Shown piece by piece: positions 43,775 to 56,186 of a stretch of 64,000 bases of DNA. The notes under the pieces were generated by a model that saw only the letters and a list, made by a program, of their open reading frames with translations, searched no databases and had not been told where the DNA came from. The stretch lies in contig CM061130.1 of assembly GCA_030789695.1 (NCBI GenBank), forward strand, positions 9,725,860 through 9,789,859, written 5' to 3'. Position numbers and translations under genes: made by a program. Source of the DNA: Scilla litardierei. Taxonomy: Eukaryota; Streptophyta; Magnoliopsida; Asparagales; Asparagaceae. The number at the start of each line of letters is the position of its first letter. Within the stretch, counting starts at the first letter, position 1.

Positions 43775-44302
43775 CATTCGCTGACTCGGAAGAGGATTCT
43801 TCAAGTGGTGAGTCAGATGAAAAACAAGTGGAGAAAGCACACATGTGCTTCATGGCAAGAGAACAACATGATTAAGAGACCGCTTCAGATGAAAGCGAGG
43901 ATGAAGGTGAAGTGGTAACTATGGATGACCTCAGATTAGCTAATGAACAAATTTGGTCTAAGTATTCTAAGTTAGTAAATAGATATACTAAAATCAAAGA
44001 TGAGCTAACTAGTCTTCAAACCACACATAAACCTGTCATCACCAACAACGACACCGTTGTTGAAGCCTTGAGAACTGAGATTGTAAATATCAAATCTCAA
44101 CTTGAGCTTGTTAACATTGAAGATTTGGTGAACATGAGATAGCGGATTTGATTTCTCAAAACTCAACTTTGAGTATTGAGAATGAGAATCTCAAGTCATC
44201 TGTTTGTGAACACACAACGCAAGTATCCACTTTGGATGCTAAAATACTCTCTCAACGAGAAATATGAGTCCACATTAGGCCGGATTGAGAAATTCAACAT
44301 TA
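43775..44302 (+). pseudogene. gag: E2 gag, part 2
   Basis: Continues E2 gag after E3: acidic DSEEDSSSGESDEKQVEKA segment, then LANEQIWSKYSKLVNRYTK and the coiled-coil start, matching E1 residues in order. A stop (43873-43875) and frameshifts are present. It ends at about 44302, where GC-rich repeat DNA begins. The His-rich tail and nearly all of pol, roughly 3.7 kb by comparison with E1, are missing. Confidence 0.8.
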
Positions 44303-44860
44303 GGCCAGCGTGGCCTGGCCGGCCTCTGGCCGAGGCCAGGCCAGGCCAGAGTGGCCAGGCCGGCCTCTGGCCGAGGCCAGGCCAGGCCAGGGGGCCAGGC
44401 CGGCCTCTGGCCGAGGCCAGGCCAGGCCAGGGGGCCTGGCCGGCCTCTGGCCGAGGCCAGGCCAGGCCAGGGGGCCAGGCCGGCCTCTGGCCGAGGCCAG
44501 GCCAGGCCAGGGGGCCTGGCCGGCCTCTAGCCGAGGCCAGGCCGGCCTCTGGCCGAGGCCAGGCCAGACCAGAGTGGCCAGGCCGGCCTCTGGCCGAGGC
44601 CAGGCCAGGCCAGAGTGGCCTGGCCGGCCTCAGGTCGAGGCCAGGCCTGCCTCTAGTCGAGGCCAGGCCAGTGGCCTGGCCGGCCCTGCCAGTGGCCAGG
44701 GCTGCCGCAGGCGTAACCTGGCCGCTGCCAGGGCCTGGCTGGTCACTGCCCTGGCAGTGGCCAGGGCATGGCCGAGGCCTGCCCTGGCCACTGTCAGGGC
44801 CAGTGCCGGGCATGGCCTCGGCCAGTGTCGAGCCCCGATCAACCAGTTTTTTAAGGGTGG
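44303..44860. repeat. GC-rich 40-bp minisatellite built of GGCC words
   Basis: Unit GGCCGGCCTCTGGCCGAGGC followed by CAGGCCAGGCCAGGGGGCCA (40 bp), about seven good copies up to 44640, then looser derivatives. It is far richer in G+C than its surroundings. Several long open frames on both strands (for example 44176-44898 plus, 44196-45083 minus) are simply stop-free repeat. Confidence 0.9.
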
Positions 44861-45696
44861 AGGGGGGGGCCATGCCCATACGGGGCTTGCATGGATGAAG
44901 ACATGCATCGCTAGCCCATACGGGGCTGACGGCAAAACTCTGCGGCAAATTCCCCTGAAGGAGGGAACACTTGGATCCATACGGGAACTGACGACGGTGG
45001 CTTGCAGAAAAATCCCCAAAGGGGGATCCGGCCTTGGTACAAGTACGACTTATCCCGTCAAATGGCCAGGGATTACCGTACATTTCACTAGTATCATAAG
45101 GGTACTAAGTTGGAATATCGCATTTTTTCCCAAGGGGGGATCCGGCTTTGGCCAAGTTGCGATGGCAACTCTAACTTCAAAAGGAAGATGAATTCGGCCT
45201 CGCCACGGCACGACCCCGATAATGGCCGGGGAAATTTTCGAAATGTTTTGGCTATAACACCCTATAATGGGGTATAGGCCTTGCAAAATACGTTTGCAAA
45301 ATGCATTTGAAAAATAGGTTTTCAAAATACTGCAAAATACGTTTGCAAAAATATTTTATTTTTTTTGAAAAATACGTTTTCAAAAACACTTTTCCGCTGC
45401 GAAGTACTATAAGAGTACTATCGTTTGATAAGTGAGGGGGAAATATTGAAGAATTGTTCTAGATGGTGATTGGAATCGTAGAAACCTTTTCGATTCTATA
45501 ACAACATCTTCAATATTTTTCGAAAGTAACTTATCAAATTATAAATATCATTCCAAGTGGGAGTTGAAATTAGAACTATCCAAATGGGATATTCTATTAT
45601 CACTTCAAATGCGAATTATATTTTAAGAAATTTTCAATGCAATGTTTTTTGATCAAACCTTTGGTTTTGTGTCTTTTGCAGCATTTTAAAAGTAAA
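44861..45696 (+). other. Region before E4 gag (leader or remnant)
   Basis: Holds CCCATACGGGGCT and AAAGGGGGATCCGGC-type repeated phrases (44890-45150) and AAAATACGTTTGCAAAA-type repeats (45280-45400). A CTTTTGCAG before the gag ATG looks like a splice acceptor. I find no copy of the E4 3' LTR here, so the 5' LTR seems lost. Confidence 0.4.
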
Positions 45697-48600
45697 ATGT
45701 CTTCCGCTTCAAAGAATATCGTCGTTGAGTTAAACAAAGGTGAAAAACTCAACGACGATAATAACAAACTTTGGTCCATCAAGATACAATACGTTTTAGA
45801 GGAGCAAGAAGTGCTCGAAACTCTAAAGAACGTAATGATTGAACCCGAGTTGGGCACTACGGCCCAACACAGACGAAACAAGGAAGCTTTTGATGCTTAG
45901 TCTCGGAAGAACAAGATAGCACGCATTACGTTATTAAGCAGTATGGCTGATGACATAATGCGCATCTTCCGAGAACATGACCTAGCCATGGACATATGGT
46001 CCAAGCTAGAGGAGAAGTTTGGTGGCACATCAGTGTCAAAACTTCGCGCCTTAACTATAAGATTTGATTCATACAAGAAACGTCCAGATCATTCCATGGG
46101 GAAACATCTGCGACACATGTCAAATCAAATCTCAGAGTTAAAGGACGCAGGTCATGTGCTCACTGATGAGCAACAAATCCAAGCAGTCATACGTTCCCTA
46201 CCAAATGGGTGGGACCAAATGAAGATGCATCTCACTCACAATGAGAGCATCAAGACCTTCAGCGATGTTTCCAAGCACCTCGAATTAGAGGAAGAGCGGC
46301 TTGCGGCTGCCAAGCCTAGTGCAGAAGTGCACACGGTTGCTAGTTCCTCACACGGGGGAAAGAAACGGAAAGATCGTTCGAAGTCTACTAATGAACGTAA
46401 TAAGCAACCTGAGTCTACCAAGAAACCCAAACATAAGAATGTGCACAAGAAATGGCACAAGAAGAAAGACTTGAAGAGGATCAAGTGCTTCAAGTGCAAC
46501 AAGTTCTGTCACTATGCTCGTTCGTGTACGAGTGGAAGTGACGAGGTAACTTGTAATACTAGTTACATATGTGTTTCTAGTTCAATATTTCTTGTGGAAT
46601 CTAATCCATTTTGGATAATTGATTCAGGTGCCACCGACCACATAGCAAGGGACAGACGGTCCTTCGTGGAGTATCACCGGATACCCCAAGGAACGAAGTG
46701 GATCTATGTAGGAAACAATACACGTGTTGAAGTGAAAGGCGTTGGGACTTGCAAGCTAGTCTTGGACAACAGCCGCACTCTCCTACTTCATGATGTCCTC
46801 TTCGCTCCAGATATTTGAAGGAATAGTATATCTGTGGTCGTGTTGATGGGTCTTGGTTATAGCTGGTTCTTTCAAAATTATAAAGTGGACTTGTTTTGTA
46901 ATAATTCCTTTATTGGTACTGGGTTTGTATTTAAAGGATTTATTGTAATGAGTACAATGTATGATTCCTCGTGTAATGAAAATTTCCTTATTACAAATTC
47001 TAAGACTTATGATGTGATTTGTTGGCACGCAAGGCTTGGTCATATTGGACCAACACTTATGGATAGACTTGCCAAACGTGGCCTTCTATCCAATGTTTCA
47101 AAGGTTGAAATGTCGACCTGCGAACATTGCCTAATGGGGAAATCTTGTCGCAAGCCGTTTGGAACCGACACAAAGGCCAAGGATCCATTACAGCTTATCC
47201 ATTCGGACATATGTAGTCTGATGAATGTCAAGACAAGACGCGGGAAGTCCTATTTCATCACTTTTATTGATGATTTCACCCGATTCGGACATATCTATTT
47301 GATATCCCACAAAAGTGAAGCATTGGCTTGCTTTAAAAACTATATGAGTTTAGTGGAGAATCAATTAGATCGCAAGATTAAGGTCTTGCGAACCGATAGG
47401 GGCGGTGAATATCAATCAACAAGTTTTAAGGAACTTTGTGATGAAAAGGGCATAGTACATCAGGTAACTATGCATTATACTACTCAACAAAAAGGTGTTG
47501 CTAAAAGGAGGAATAAGACTTTAATGGAAATGGTCCGTTCAATAATGGCGCAAGCTAACTTGCTAATTACCTTTTGGGGTGATGCATTATTAACGACCAC
47601 TTTCATTTTGAACCGCGTACCCTCGAAATCAGTTAGCTCCACTCCTTATGAGTTGTGGAACCAAAGGTCTCCTGACTTAAACATTTTAAAACCTTGGGGA
47701 TGTGCATTCTACGCACAAATTTCCTCCCATAAGTATGGCAAACTTGGGCCACGGGGAAGGAAATGTATCTTTATACGATACGCAGAGGACTCCAAAGGTT
47801 ATGTTTTCATTAGTCAGGAAGACAATGGTAGTCTAATTGAATTTTGAGTCGAGGGATGTCACTTTCTTGGAAAACGAGTTTCCAAGACAGGACGAGCTAA
47901 GTCAGGACTTATCTCTATTTGAGATTAAAGATCAAGAAGGATTACCTCATTCGAGTGGGAGAATTCTTGGTGAAAAAGAAAATACGTTTCAAACTTCACC
48001 AATGGATGATACGAATGATACTAATCCTATTCCATACGGGAATAATGATCCAAGTGGGAGCATTTCTAACGACATTCCAAATGGGAGTGATATTAGAATT
48101 GATCTAAATTCGAGTCAACAAGGACTTGAAAATCTCAAATACGACGTAGTAGTCATACAAGGTTGGCTCCTCTAAGATTTAAGGAGGAATTTCCGCAAAC
48201 CTTTATGACTTTACTACAAGATGATGACGAGCCTGCTACTTTCAAACAGGCCGTATCATGCCCTGCAAAAGACAAATGGATGGAAGCGATGAAGGAGGAA
48301 TTGGAATCCATGAAAGTTAACCAAGTCTGGGACTTAGTTAACTTACCCAGAGGACGTAGAGCAATTGGGAACAAATGGGTTCTCAAGATCAAGCATAAGG
48401 CTGATGGCTCTATAGACAGATATAAAGCTCGCCTTGTCGTGAAAGGTTTTACGCAACAGGAAGGGATAGACTACGAAGAGACCTTCTCACCTGTTGTGCG
48501 TTTTACCTCGATTCGCCTGATTCTGGCAATGGTAGCTTGCTTAGACCTCGAATTACATCAGATGGATGTAAAGAATGCCTTTTCTCAATGGAGAATTAGA

Positions 48601-49431
48601 CGAGGAGATCTATATGGAACAACCAACAGGGTTTGTAAAAGAAGGAAACAAACATAAGGTTTGTAAACTTCATAAGTCCATATATGGTTTTAAACAATCC
48701 TCGAGGCAATGGTATATACGATTTCAAGAAGTTGTCTTATCAAATGGATTTTTCCATGCTTGATGAAGACAACCGTATATATGTCAAGAGGATTAAGAGA
48801 AAGTACGTTATTATGTCTCTATATGTAGATGACATTTTAATAGCCAGAAATGACAAGGGCTTTGTGATAGATATCAAGGCTTGGCTTTCATCAGTTTTGA
48901 GATGAAAGACATGGGAGAAGCCGCATATATCCTTAGAATTAAGATTTCAAGGAATCGTTCGAAGAAACTTCTTTCTCTTTCACAAGAGACTTATATAAAG
49001 AAGGTTCTAGAACGGTTTAATATGTAGGACTGCAAGTCCATTGATACTCCTATAAGCAGATGCGATAATTTATGTCTGAAATCATGTCCAAAGAACCAAA
49101 AGGAAAAGGAAATTATGGAAAAAGTTCCATATTCCAGTGCAGTTGGTAGTCTTATGTACGCTATGATGCGTATAAGATCGGACATCTGTTTTGCCGTTGG
49201 AATGGTAAGTCGTTACCAATCCAACCTAGGGCAAGAACACTGGAAAGTGGTTAAGAGAATAATGCAATATTTTAAAGGAACTGCAGACTTGCAAAAGAAT
49301 ATGATAAGACCAAGAAGGTAGACATAAGGTACATATCTACGCATGAGATGATAACGGATCCGCTTACGAAGGCGATCCCCAGAGATGTGTTTTACAAACA
49401 CTTATCATCTCAAGGATTGTGTAAGAGCTGA
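45697..49431 (+). pseudogene. E4 Copia gag-pol polyprotein, heavily broken
   Basis: Starts MSSASKNIVVELNKGEKLND at 45697 in one gag-pol frame. A UBN2-type gag core is followed by a zinc knuckle (CFKCNKFCHYARSC near 46489), protease (WIIDSGATDHIA, 46612), integrase finger (HARLGHIG, CEHCLMGK), integrase Asp residues (HSDICS, RTDRGGEY), RT (YKARLVVKGFTQQEG, YVDDILIA) and a shortened RNase H end. Stops at 45898-45900 and 46816-46818 sit in the frame, which shifts near 47840 and 48590. The integrase catalytic Glu is Lys (GVAKRRNKT), and most of RNase H is deleted at about 49300. Lineage within Copia not resolved; it is not Sirevirus. Confidence 0.82.
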
Positions 49432-50451
49432 GTTGTACCAATATAAAATTCCCATGTCTGTAAATGATCAAATTTAATAAAAGAATAAGTTCTTTTTCAA
49501 ACATTGCATATGAATTTCTTGAGAAATGTTTGTGTACATTTTTGAAATCTCAGCTATACTTTCTAGTATGTCGGACAGATTGAGGTTGGCTCTCTCACAT
49601 GAGCAACCGCCTTATTCTATCAGACGGATAGAATAGAGATGAGACCTGTTTAAAGTCAAAATCATCAGACGGATGATTTAGAGTCATGAATTAAACAAAA
49701 TGGTCGCATGAAAGATCTGCATCATATGGATGCTTACAGAAGATCTAAGAGAATTTTGAAATCCTATCTGTCTAAATGCGGGATGTGAGTCCAAAGGATT
49801 ATTTGAGTAGAAAAAGGGACTCAAAGTCAGACATTGTGGTGTCTGATCATCATCCTTACAACATCATTGAGACATACACTCCCTGGGAAAGGAGCGATGT
49901 TGTAATACGTATTCATACTACGTATGCATTTTTGACCATTGGGTTAGAATAGTAAATAAGTTTACTATTATGTGAGACCCAAAGACCACATGGGTCTTAA
50001 CTCGTTACCCTTATGGACTCTAATTGGTTCCTTAAGATTTGACTGGGTGATTGCTATCTTAGCATGTTACTTATGGACTATGGTTAATTCGGTCCGGCGG
50101 GGCATGTTAGAAAAGCAAGTCAAGTCAAGATCGAAAGGATCGCAAGAAGAGGAAGATTAATTTCACATTCACATTTGGACTTTAAAGATTCAAAGCTGGC
50201 CAGCCAATTGCAATCCAGATGGGATTCAATTGTTGAATATAAAGTATAATAAATGTGAAGAAATAATCTAGGGTAAAGCATACGTTGATCTACTCAACTT
50301 TGCACCTCGAGGAGTGTTGTGTATCTCTAACAAGTGCACAACATCGGACTCTATGCGCATGACGGTCACACGGCCTATTTCTCGGTATGACAAACAGAAG
50401 AGTTAAAGGAAAAGATGTTTCCTTACAATCCCCTCAAGTGTGAGTGGGAGA
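49432..50451 (+). other. E4 3' non-coding region
   Basis: About 1 kb between the pol end and the 3' LTR with no coding pattern. It finishes with a GAGTGGGAGA polypurine tract (50442-50451) directly before the LTR. Confidence 0.6.
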
Positions 50452-50560
50452 TGTTAGATATGGATGACACGAATACACCCATGCGGGGATGTATGAGGGT
50501 ATACGGACCTCAGATGTTGCGTGCATGAAGGCGTGCACGAAGGGAACCTTTTCTCATGTG

Positions 50561-50645
50561 AAAAGAACCACTCGATAAGTGGAAAAAGCCACTCGATAAG
50601 TGGAAAAAGCCACTTTATAAGTGGAAAATGGCACTTGATAAGTGG
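50561..50645. repeat. 21-bp palindromic tandem repeat in the E4 LTR
   Basis: Four copies of AAAAAGCCACTCGATAAGTGG with minor changes. Each contains the inverted pair CCACT...AGTGG. Confidence 0.9.
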
Positions 50646-50727
50646 ATAAAGAAGAAGATAAATGAATGCGCTAATATAGGCTAATAAGCTTATAATTGGT
50701 TATTTCCTACAATAACCACCCCTAAAG

Positions 50728-50739
50728 CCTATAAATAGG
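50728..50739 (+). promoter_or_regulatory. TATA box of the E4 LTR
   Basis: CCTATAAATAGG, 83 bp after the palindromic repeats. A strong plant TATA consensus. Confidence 0.7.
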
Positions 50740-50989
50740 ACCCAAGGGTAAGGCATTCATTCACACTTTCCATGCCATAAGTTTGCATAAGGCATCTTTA
50801 TGTTCTTCTTCTCCCTTCCATTAAAATCCTCTTCTAGTTAGAGATTTAGGCGGTGAAACTCTGCTTCGATCCTCCGTGACGAAGTATCGACCGTTGTGGC
50901 GAATCTGAGGGCGAAGTTCCGAGATTACCGTGCCGCATACGCAAGCGTAAGTCTCAACTTCATTTATTGATCCTAACGTTGTTTTGACA

Positions 50990-51184
50990 GGATCCCACAT
51001 CCCATACCAAACACATAAATGTCCATCACCATTTTCTAGATGATCGTGTAGCTAAAAAGGACATCATTTTAGTGTACGTTGAAACCCAGAAGCAAATCGT
51101 CGATATTTTCACGAAACCACTTAAAGAATGTACCTTTGTGCGGTTATGTCGAGAATTGGGATTATAGGTGAATCCGAGATTTAG
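50990..51184 (+). pseudogene. pol: E2 RNase H C-terminal fragment
   Basis: Matches E1 33895-34092 (the KHIDVRHHFLDD to GESEI end) with frameshifts and a TAA. It proves that E2's 3' half continues beyond E4. Confidence 0.85.
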
Positions 51185-51993
51185 GATTCATATTTTTTAT
51201 ATAATTTGCATAATAATAATATTTATAAGCTCATTCTGGATTTTTTGTGAGGATTTATGATTGGTCTTTCGATTTACACGTCGGATTTATGGTTTTCTGG
51301 CTTTATGGGGTAGAATAAGTGCGTATGCGAGTGTTTAGATGTTTTGTCCAAGTGCTCTTTGGGGAGAACTCAAAATTTCTCATTCTCAAATTTTTGGATT
51401 CACTTAGTCGGTCCCAGTTCATCTACAGACCGACTAGTTCTACTTCTAGTCGGTTAGACATTGAACTTAGACCGACTAGTTCGTGCCCTATTTCTTGACC
51501 CACTTGCTGTTTACCATTTAGTCGGACCAAGTTCATTTGCCGACCGACTAGAATTTGTTTTAGTCGGTCAGCTCTTGAACTCAGACCGACTAATTGGACA
51601 AGGGCAATTTGGTCTTTGGCCCTATTTAAATCGATTAACCCATCCCCGCACCGATTAGAACCCAATCTAATCGGTGCCCCTCTCCTTCCTAAAACCCTAA
51701 ACCGCCGCATCCCTCTCGTCTTCCGCCGTCATTCGCCGTCTCCGACCGCATCCAGTCGCCGCCGGTCGTCCTCTTCCCTCCAGGGTCATTCTCCGTTGAG
51801 CACTTTGGCTGACACACTGACACATCTAGTTGTGAGAGAGTGGAGCTAGGATAGTTGGGTGGTTGTTTTGTATGTTTTGGTTACATTTTGATGTATGCTG
51901 TGACATTTGTTGATATCTGCTCATGCACTATGTGATAGTCTCTGATGATGATAGATATTTTTTTTGTGTTGGCTGGATGTATCTCTTTCGCTG

Positions 51994-52083
<90 letters not shown>

Positions 52084-52748
52084 TTGCTACAGTTTGTATC
52101 TTTGTGCACATGGTATATTGTCTCTGTCGTTCCTTTCGTTGCTCGTCGACTTTGTTAGTACGTATACCTTTGTTTGTATGGAAAACATGAATCGTTTTCC
52201 ATGCACTCAATTTGCTAAAATGTTGATATTGGAGAGATTGTTCCTCTAATCAATCATATGATTTGATGGTGTTTTGATGATTTCTTTTTTTCGGTTTTAG
52301 ACTATGGTCTAGTTGACACACTTTGTTCTTCTTCGATGTTTTCCTTGGTGTCATTTGGACCGTCGTCATATTCTTCGACTCTCTTGTTTGAAATTTTTTA
52401 GCCATGGTTGTTGTTGTTGCCTTCCACCCGCTCTTTTTAGATAATGCCAAAGGGGGAGAGAATTGATAATGACATGATAATAAATGATAATTTAAACAAT
52501 TGCCGTGAATCTAATTTCATATGTTAGATTCAGGGGGAGTGAAGATATAAAAATCTATGGATTCCGATCCTATATTTCAATAGTTGGATCATGTTTTATA
52601 CATTTCTCTTCTGCTTGATGCTTCTGTTTATTATTTAAATATGGAACAAATGTGCCATCAATGCAAGAGGGAGTAAGTAAATTTCATTTATCTCATTATT
52701 ATTAATTTATACTTATGTTGGTTTGTCATCACCAAAAAGGGGGGAGAA
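51185..52748 (+). repeat. E2 3' spacer with leader-like segment and polypurine tracts
   Basis: 1.56 kb between pol and the 3' LTR. 51405-51590 has GACCGACTAG palindromic units. 51622 TATTTAAAT and 51691 AAAACCCTAAACCGCCGC look like a plant gene core promoter and leader with a telo-box. GGGGGAG tracts occur at about 52450, 52528 and 52736, the last abutting the LTR. No env-like ORF is visible. Confidence 0.7.
51995..52079. repeat. Long TA microsatellite
   Basis: About 42 TA units; the homologous run in E0 (26321-26333) is only about 13 bp. Confidence 0.95.
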
Positions 52749-54254
52749 TGTTGAGTATTGATTCCCCTGATTTGGTTTTGATGATGAACAAACATAAATA
52801 TTGTGTACTAATTATCTTTGAGTGCAGTTATGGAGATCGTCCCAATGTACTTTGTAGATATCAAGCGACGTCTCAAGATTTCTTTAGAGCGCATGATCGT
52901 TGTGCCTGAAGCTTCGTTGAAGCTCAAGGAGTTGTTTATGAAGACAAGGGATTCAGACTCATCATGTTGAAGCTTTGAAGACGGTTTGTCGTGTATATTT
53001 ATATTGTCTTCTAGCTTCGTTTTATAGAATATTAAGCCTTGAGTCTTACTTGCTTAGTAATCCTCATATCTATCATATCTTATCTTTAGGATTGCCTTAG
53101 AAGCCATTAGGAAGGGTTCCTTAGCTTAATGCTTCTTTTCATGGCTTTATGTGCATCTTAGTTGGTTCAAGTAGAAGAACCAATCGACTAGATGACAATC
53201 TAATCGGTTGAAAATTCTTCTTGAACCGACTAGTTGTCTTTGTGTATTTTAGCATATTCACTGTTGACCAATTAGTCTGTACAAGAAGGTTCACCGACTG
53301 ACTAGTTCTCAAACTAGTTGGTTAGTGTTTCTTCTTAGACCGACTAGTTTACCCTTCTTAATTTCACTCAATTCTCTGTTTGAATCTAGTCGGTCCAAGA
53401 AGGTTCACCGACCGACTAGTGCATCAACTAATCGGTCAATTATTCTTCTTAGACCGATTAAGCTGCTTTATTTTTCCAGCAGTTGGAGATTTTATTTCCA
53501 CGATTTTTCTTGATCCGTTTTGATTCTTTCCATATATGTTGATACGTTTCAAACATGGAAATTACTCTAATATGAGAGAGGATTCAGATCTATTTTCAGA
53601 TCTATCGATTATCAATTTTCTAAGGGCGCTCTCTCGAAAATCTCTCTCTCTCTCCTTTGTGACCTAATTTCTCGAAGAGATTTTCAGCTGGTGTGCGTTT
53701 ATACTCCTGAAAGGTTGAATCACGATCATCATCATCCTAGCCATCTTCCTCTGTCCATCTTGGTGGTGCTAAGGTTTCGTGATCATCTTTCCTCATCATA
53801 TCTCCTTGCTCTAATACCGTAAGTATTTCTCAAGGCATAGGATTTTGTGGTGAGTGTCTCTTATTTCAATTAACTGTTATTTGAGTTTATCTCTCGGTTT
53901 ATGAGAGGTACGTGATCCCGGTTTGTGGGAGTCACGAGGTAATCGATGTATTGATTTATCTTGTAGAATTTTCTACAAGAAGTTTTAGTGAAAGCTTGAA
54001 TTATTGGATTCTAACTCAAGTAGCCAGAAGGGATCCGGGTGTCTGGGACGTAGGATCACTGGGAACAAGTCGGGGAGACTTGGGTGGATCCGAACCCATT
54101 ATATCTATTGTTTGCGTTGTGTTATTCTTGTTGTTCCTATTTATTCCGCATAGTTGTTTGTGATTGCAAAATAATTAGGAATTATACTCTTGATTATTTT
54201 AAAGTACTATTCACCCACCTCTAGTACTTGTGCAGTAGCTTCCAGGGCATTACA
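52749..54254 (+). repeat. 3' LTR of Sirevirus E2
   Basis: 1506 bp from TGTTGAGTATTG to GGGCATTACA, partner of 34736-36222. It abuts the truncated F LTR at CTTCTCACTTGAG. Fewer palindromic units than E1 or E3. Confidence 0.88.
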
Positions 54255-55612
54255 CTTCTCACTTGAGTGTATGAAATGAAGAGAAGAAAGATGTTTTCCA
54301 AGAAGATGAATGAGATTGAAATCCCTTGGAGAAATTCCCCAGCGCTTAGATGCTATAGCATAAGATTGAAGCTCTAATGAGGGAATGGGAGAGATTAGGA
54401 GTGTCTATTGATTCTCAAAAATATTCAATAATAACCAAGAGTTCTAAATGAACTAAGCCAACTCATTTATATAGGAAGCCCAAAGGAACCCATAAAAACA
54501 GCCAAAACCCCAAAGGGAAGAAATCTGCAACGGCTAGATTTTTGCAGTTTATGGCTAACAGTCGACTGATGAACAAGTGACAGTCGACTGTTCAACGGCT
54601 AGAAAAATCCCAATGGCTATAATCTGAGACATGACAGTCGACTGTAGAAGACTACACAGGCGACTGTATATTCTTCATCAGGTGACTGCTGCAAGGATGG
54701 AAGAAAAATAGAGAGAGATGTATTCTTCTTTAGACGACCGATGGCCATTTCACAGGCGACTGTAATTATACAGGTGACTGTAAAAACTTTATCAATAGAT
54801 TGTCTTGTAAATTAGGATGAAGCCCAGAAAATGCAAGATGCAATCAGTCGACATCGACCAATTCACAGGCAACTATAGAAACTCAGGCGACTGTAAATTG
54901 AACATCAGTCGACTGATGCGAAAAGCTCAAGAAGAGTCAATAAAAATATTGACTTGAACTATGTACCACAGTCGACTGTAGAAGGCTCGACAGGCAACTG
55001 GAAATGACCCAGTCAACTGTAAAACCTTCATCAGGCGACTGTTGGAGAGCCAGAGACTCCAAATGAGTCGTTGGGCAAGATGAACCTATTAGGTTGGATT
55101 CTATGTTATTCCTAAGGCTCACTAAGATGGTTAAATGCAAATGCATGAGAGTATGACCATCTATCAAGGAATTACAATAATCTTAGACTCAAAAATAGAA
55201 ATGCAAGTAATAGAAATTACATGGATTACATATTGCATCACCTAGAGTCTAAGTCTTCAAGCTCACGATACCTTGATGCTCCCCATCATCTCCAAGATTT
55301 GTCACTCCTTGATGAGCTTCCCTTCATCAAGCACCAAGCTTTAACAATGCTTCTCTAGATGTCCATCCATCATCATGCTCCAACCTTTGGCTTCATTAGA
55401 TGATCTTCATGACTTTATCCAAGCTTGAGCATACCATCACTCTTGGAGGTCTTTAAGATATCCCTTGTAATATCCTCTAAGCATTGTGCTTTGTCTCATC
55501 AATATATAATCATTAAGATAAACTGAGACTAAAACATAAGATTGATTAGCACACTAACATAATGTATTGATCATCATCAAAACAACATTAGTCTTGAACC
55601 CAAGAACTAATA
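54255..55612 (-). repeat. 5' LTR of F, truncated; empty site for the solo LTR
   Basis: Collinear with 19689-24127 less the insert. At 54470-54480 it reads GGAAGCCCAAAGG without interruption, the pre-insertion state of the solo LTR. It carries AGTCGACTGT words (54555-55050). The LTR end is AACTAATA rather than AACTAACA. Confidence 0.85.
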
Positions 55613-56171
55613 GCATATGCATAAAAAGAGGCTAATGAGGTCTTTATGTTCTATGGGATCATGAACAATGAAGAACATAAAGTAGAACTTCAAAGGAGAT
55701 TTTCTTCCAGAGAATTTCAAAGCAAATAGAAAGAATCGACTTTCATTCTAAAATGGGGTTGCAACTATGTATATACAAAGATAAATCAATATTTAAATGA
55801 TTCAAAATTATAGCCGATGCAACTGCTTTCAACAGATAAAATTTGAAAGCCAACATAAAAACTGTTTAGATTAGTAGACTACTGCATTGTAGTTAGTCAA
55901 CTAATGACACTATAATACTAACTAATAGTTGAAAATATATGAGTCAATTAATGCACTGTAGTTGATGCAAAACAATATGTATAAGTCAACTAATAATATC
56001 ATTAGTTAACTAATATAGCTTGACATGAAAAAACCAGGTTTGTATTAGTCGACTAACAAAGCCATTATATGACTATGAACTAGTGGAATATTTGATCAGT
56101 ATTCATCGATTAAAAAAATATTAGTCGACTAATAACAAAATGACTTATAAATTTAACCTAAGAACTAAATA
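55613..56171 (-). repeat. Right part of the outer degenerate LTR (G)
   Basis: Contains ATTAGTCGACTAAT-type palindromes (55870-56130) and ends AACCTAAGAACTAAATA, close to the F LTR end AACCCAAGAACTAACA. Together with 18730-19121 it would form one old LTR into which F inserted. Confidence 0.4.
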
Positions 56172-56186
56172 ATGTTGGTTCCATAC

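Larger units (their letters stand above)
50452..50989 (+). repeat. 3' LTR of E4
   Basis: 538 bp, TGTTAGATATGG to GTTTTGACA. E2 RNase H text resumes immediately after at GGATCCCACATCCC. No partner LTR is seen. Confidence 0.75.
19122..55612 (-). mobile_element. Sirevirus-like Copia element F, split by nested insertions
   Basis: The left LTR (19122-24127) and a truncated right LTR (54255-55612) are close copies. Sequence inside the left LTR is a polypurine tract and gag C-terminal remains on the minus strand. Flanks GCATG (19117-19121) and GCATA (55613-55617) differ by one G-to-A change and are a likely target duplication. The 567 distal bases of the right LTR, the primer-binding site and the N-terminal half of gag are gone, and the Sirevirus block 25828-54254 stands there. 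No pol remains, and only about 580 bp separate the gag end from the 3' LTR. Confidence 0.65.

Noticed and set aside
44176..45191. Long open frames on both strands (up to 295 codons)
   Set aside because: Stop-free GC-rich 40-bp repeat read in several frames; not a gene.
51423..51849. Env-like or other protein in the Sirevirus spacer
   Set aside because: The short frames differ between E0 and E2 and show no signal or membrane segment.
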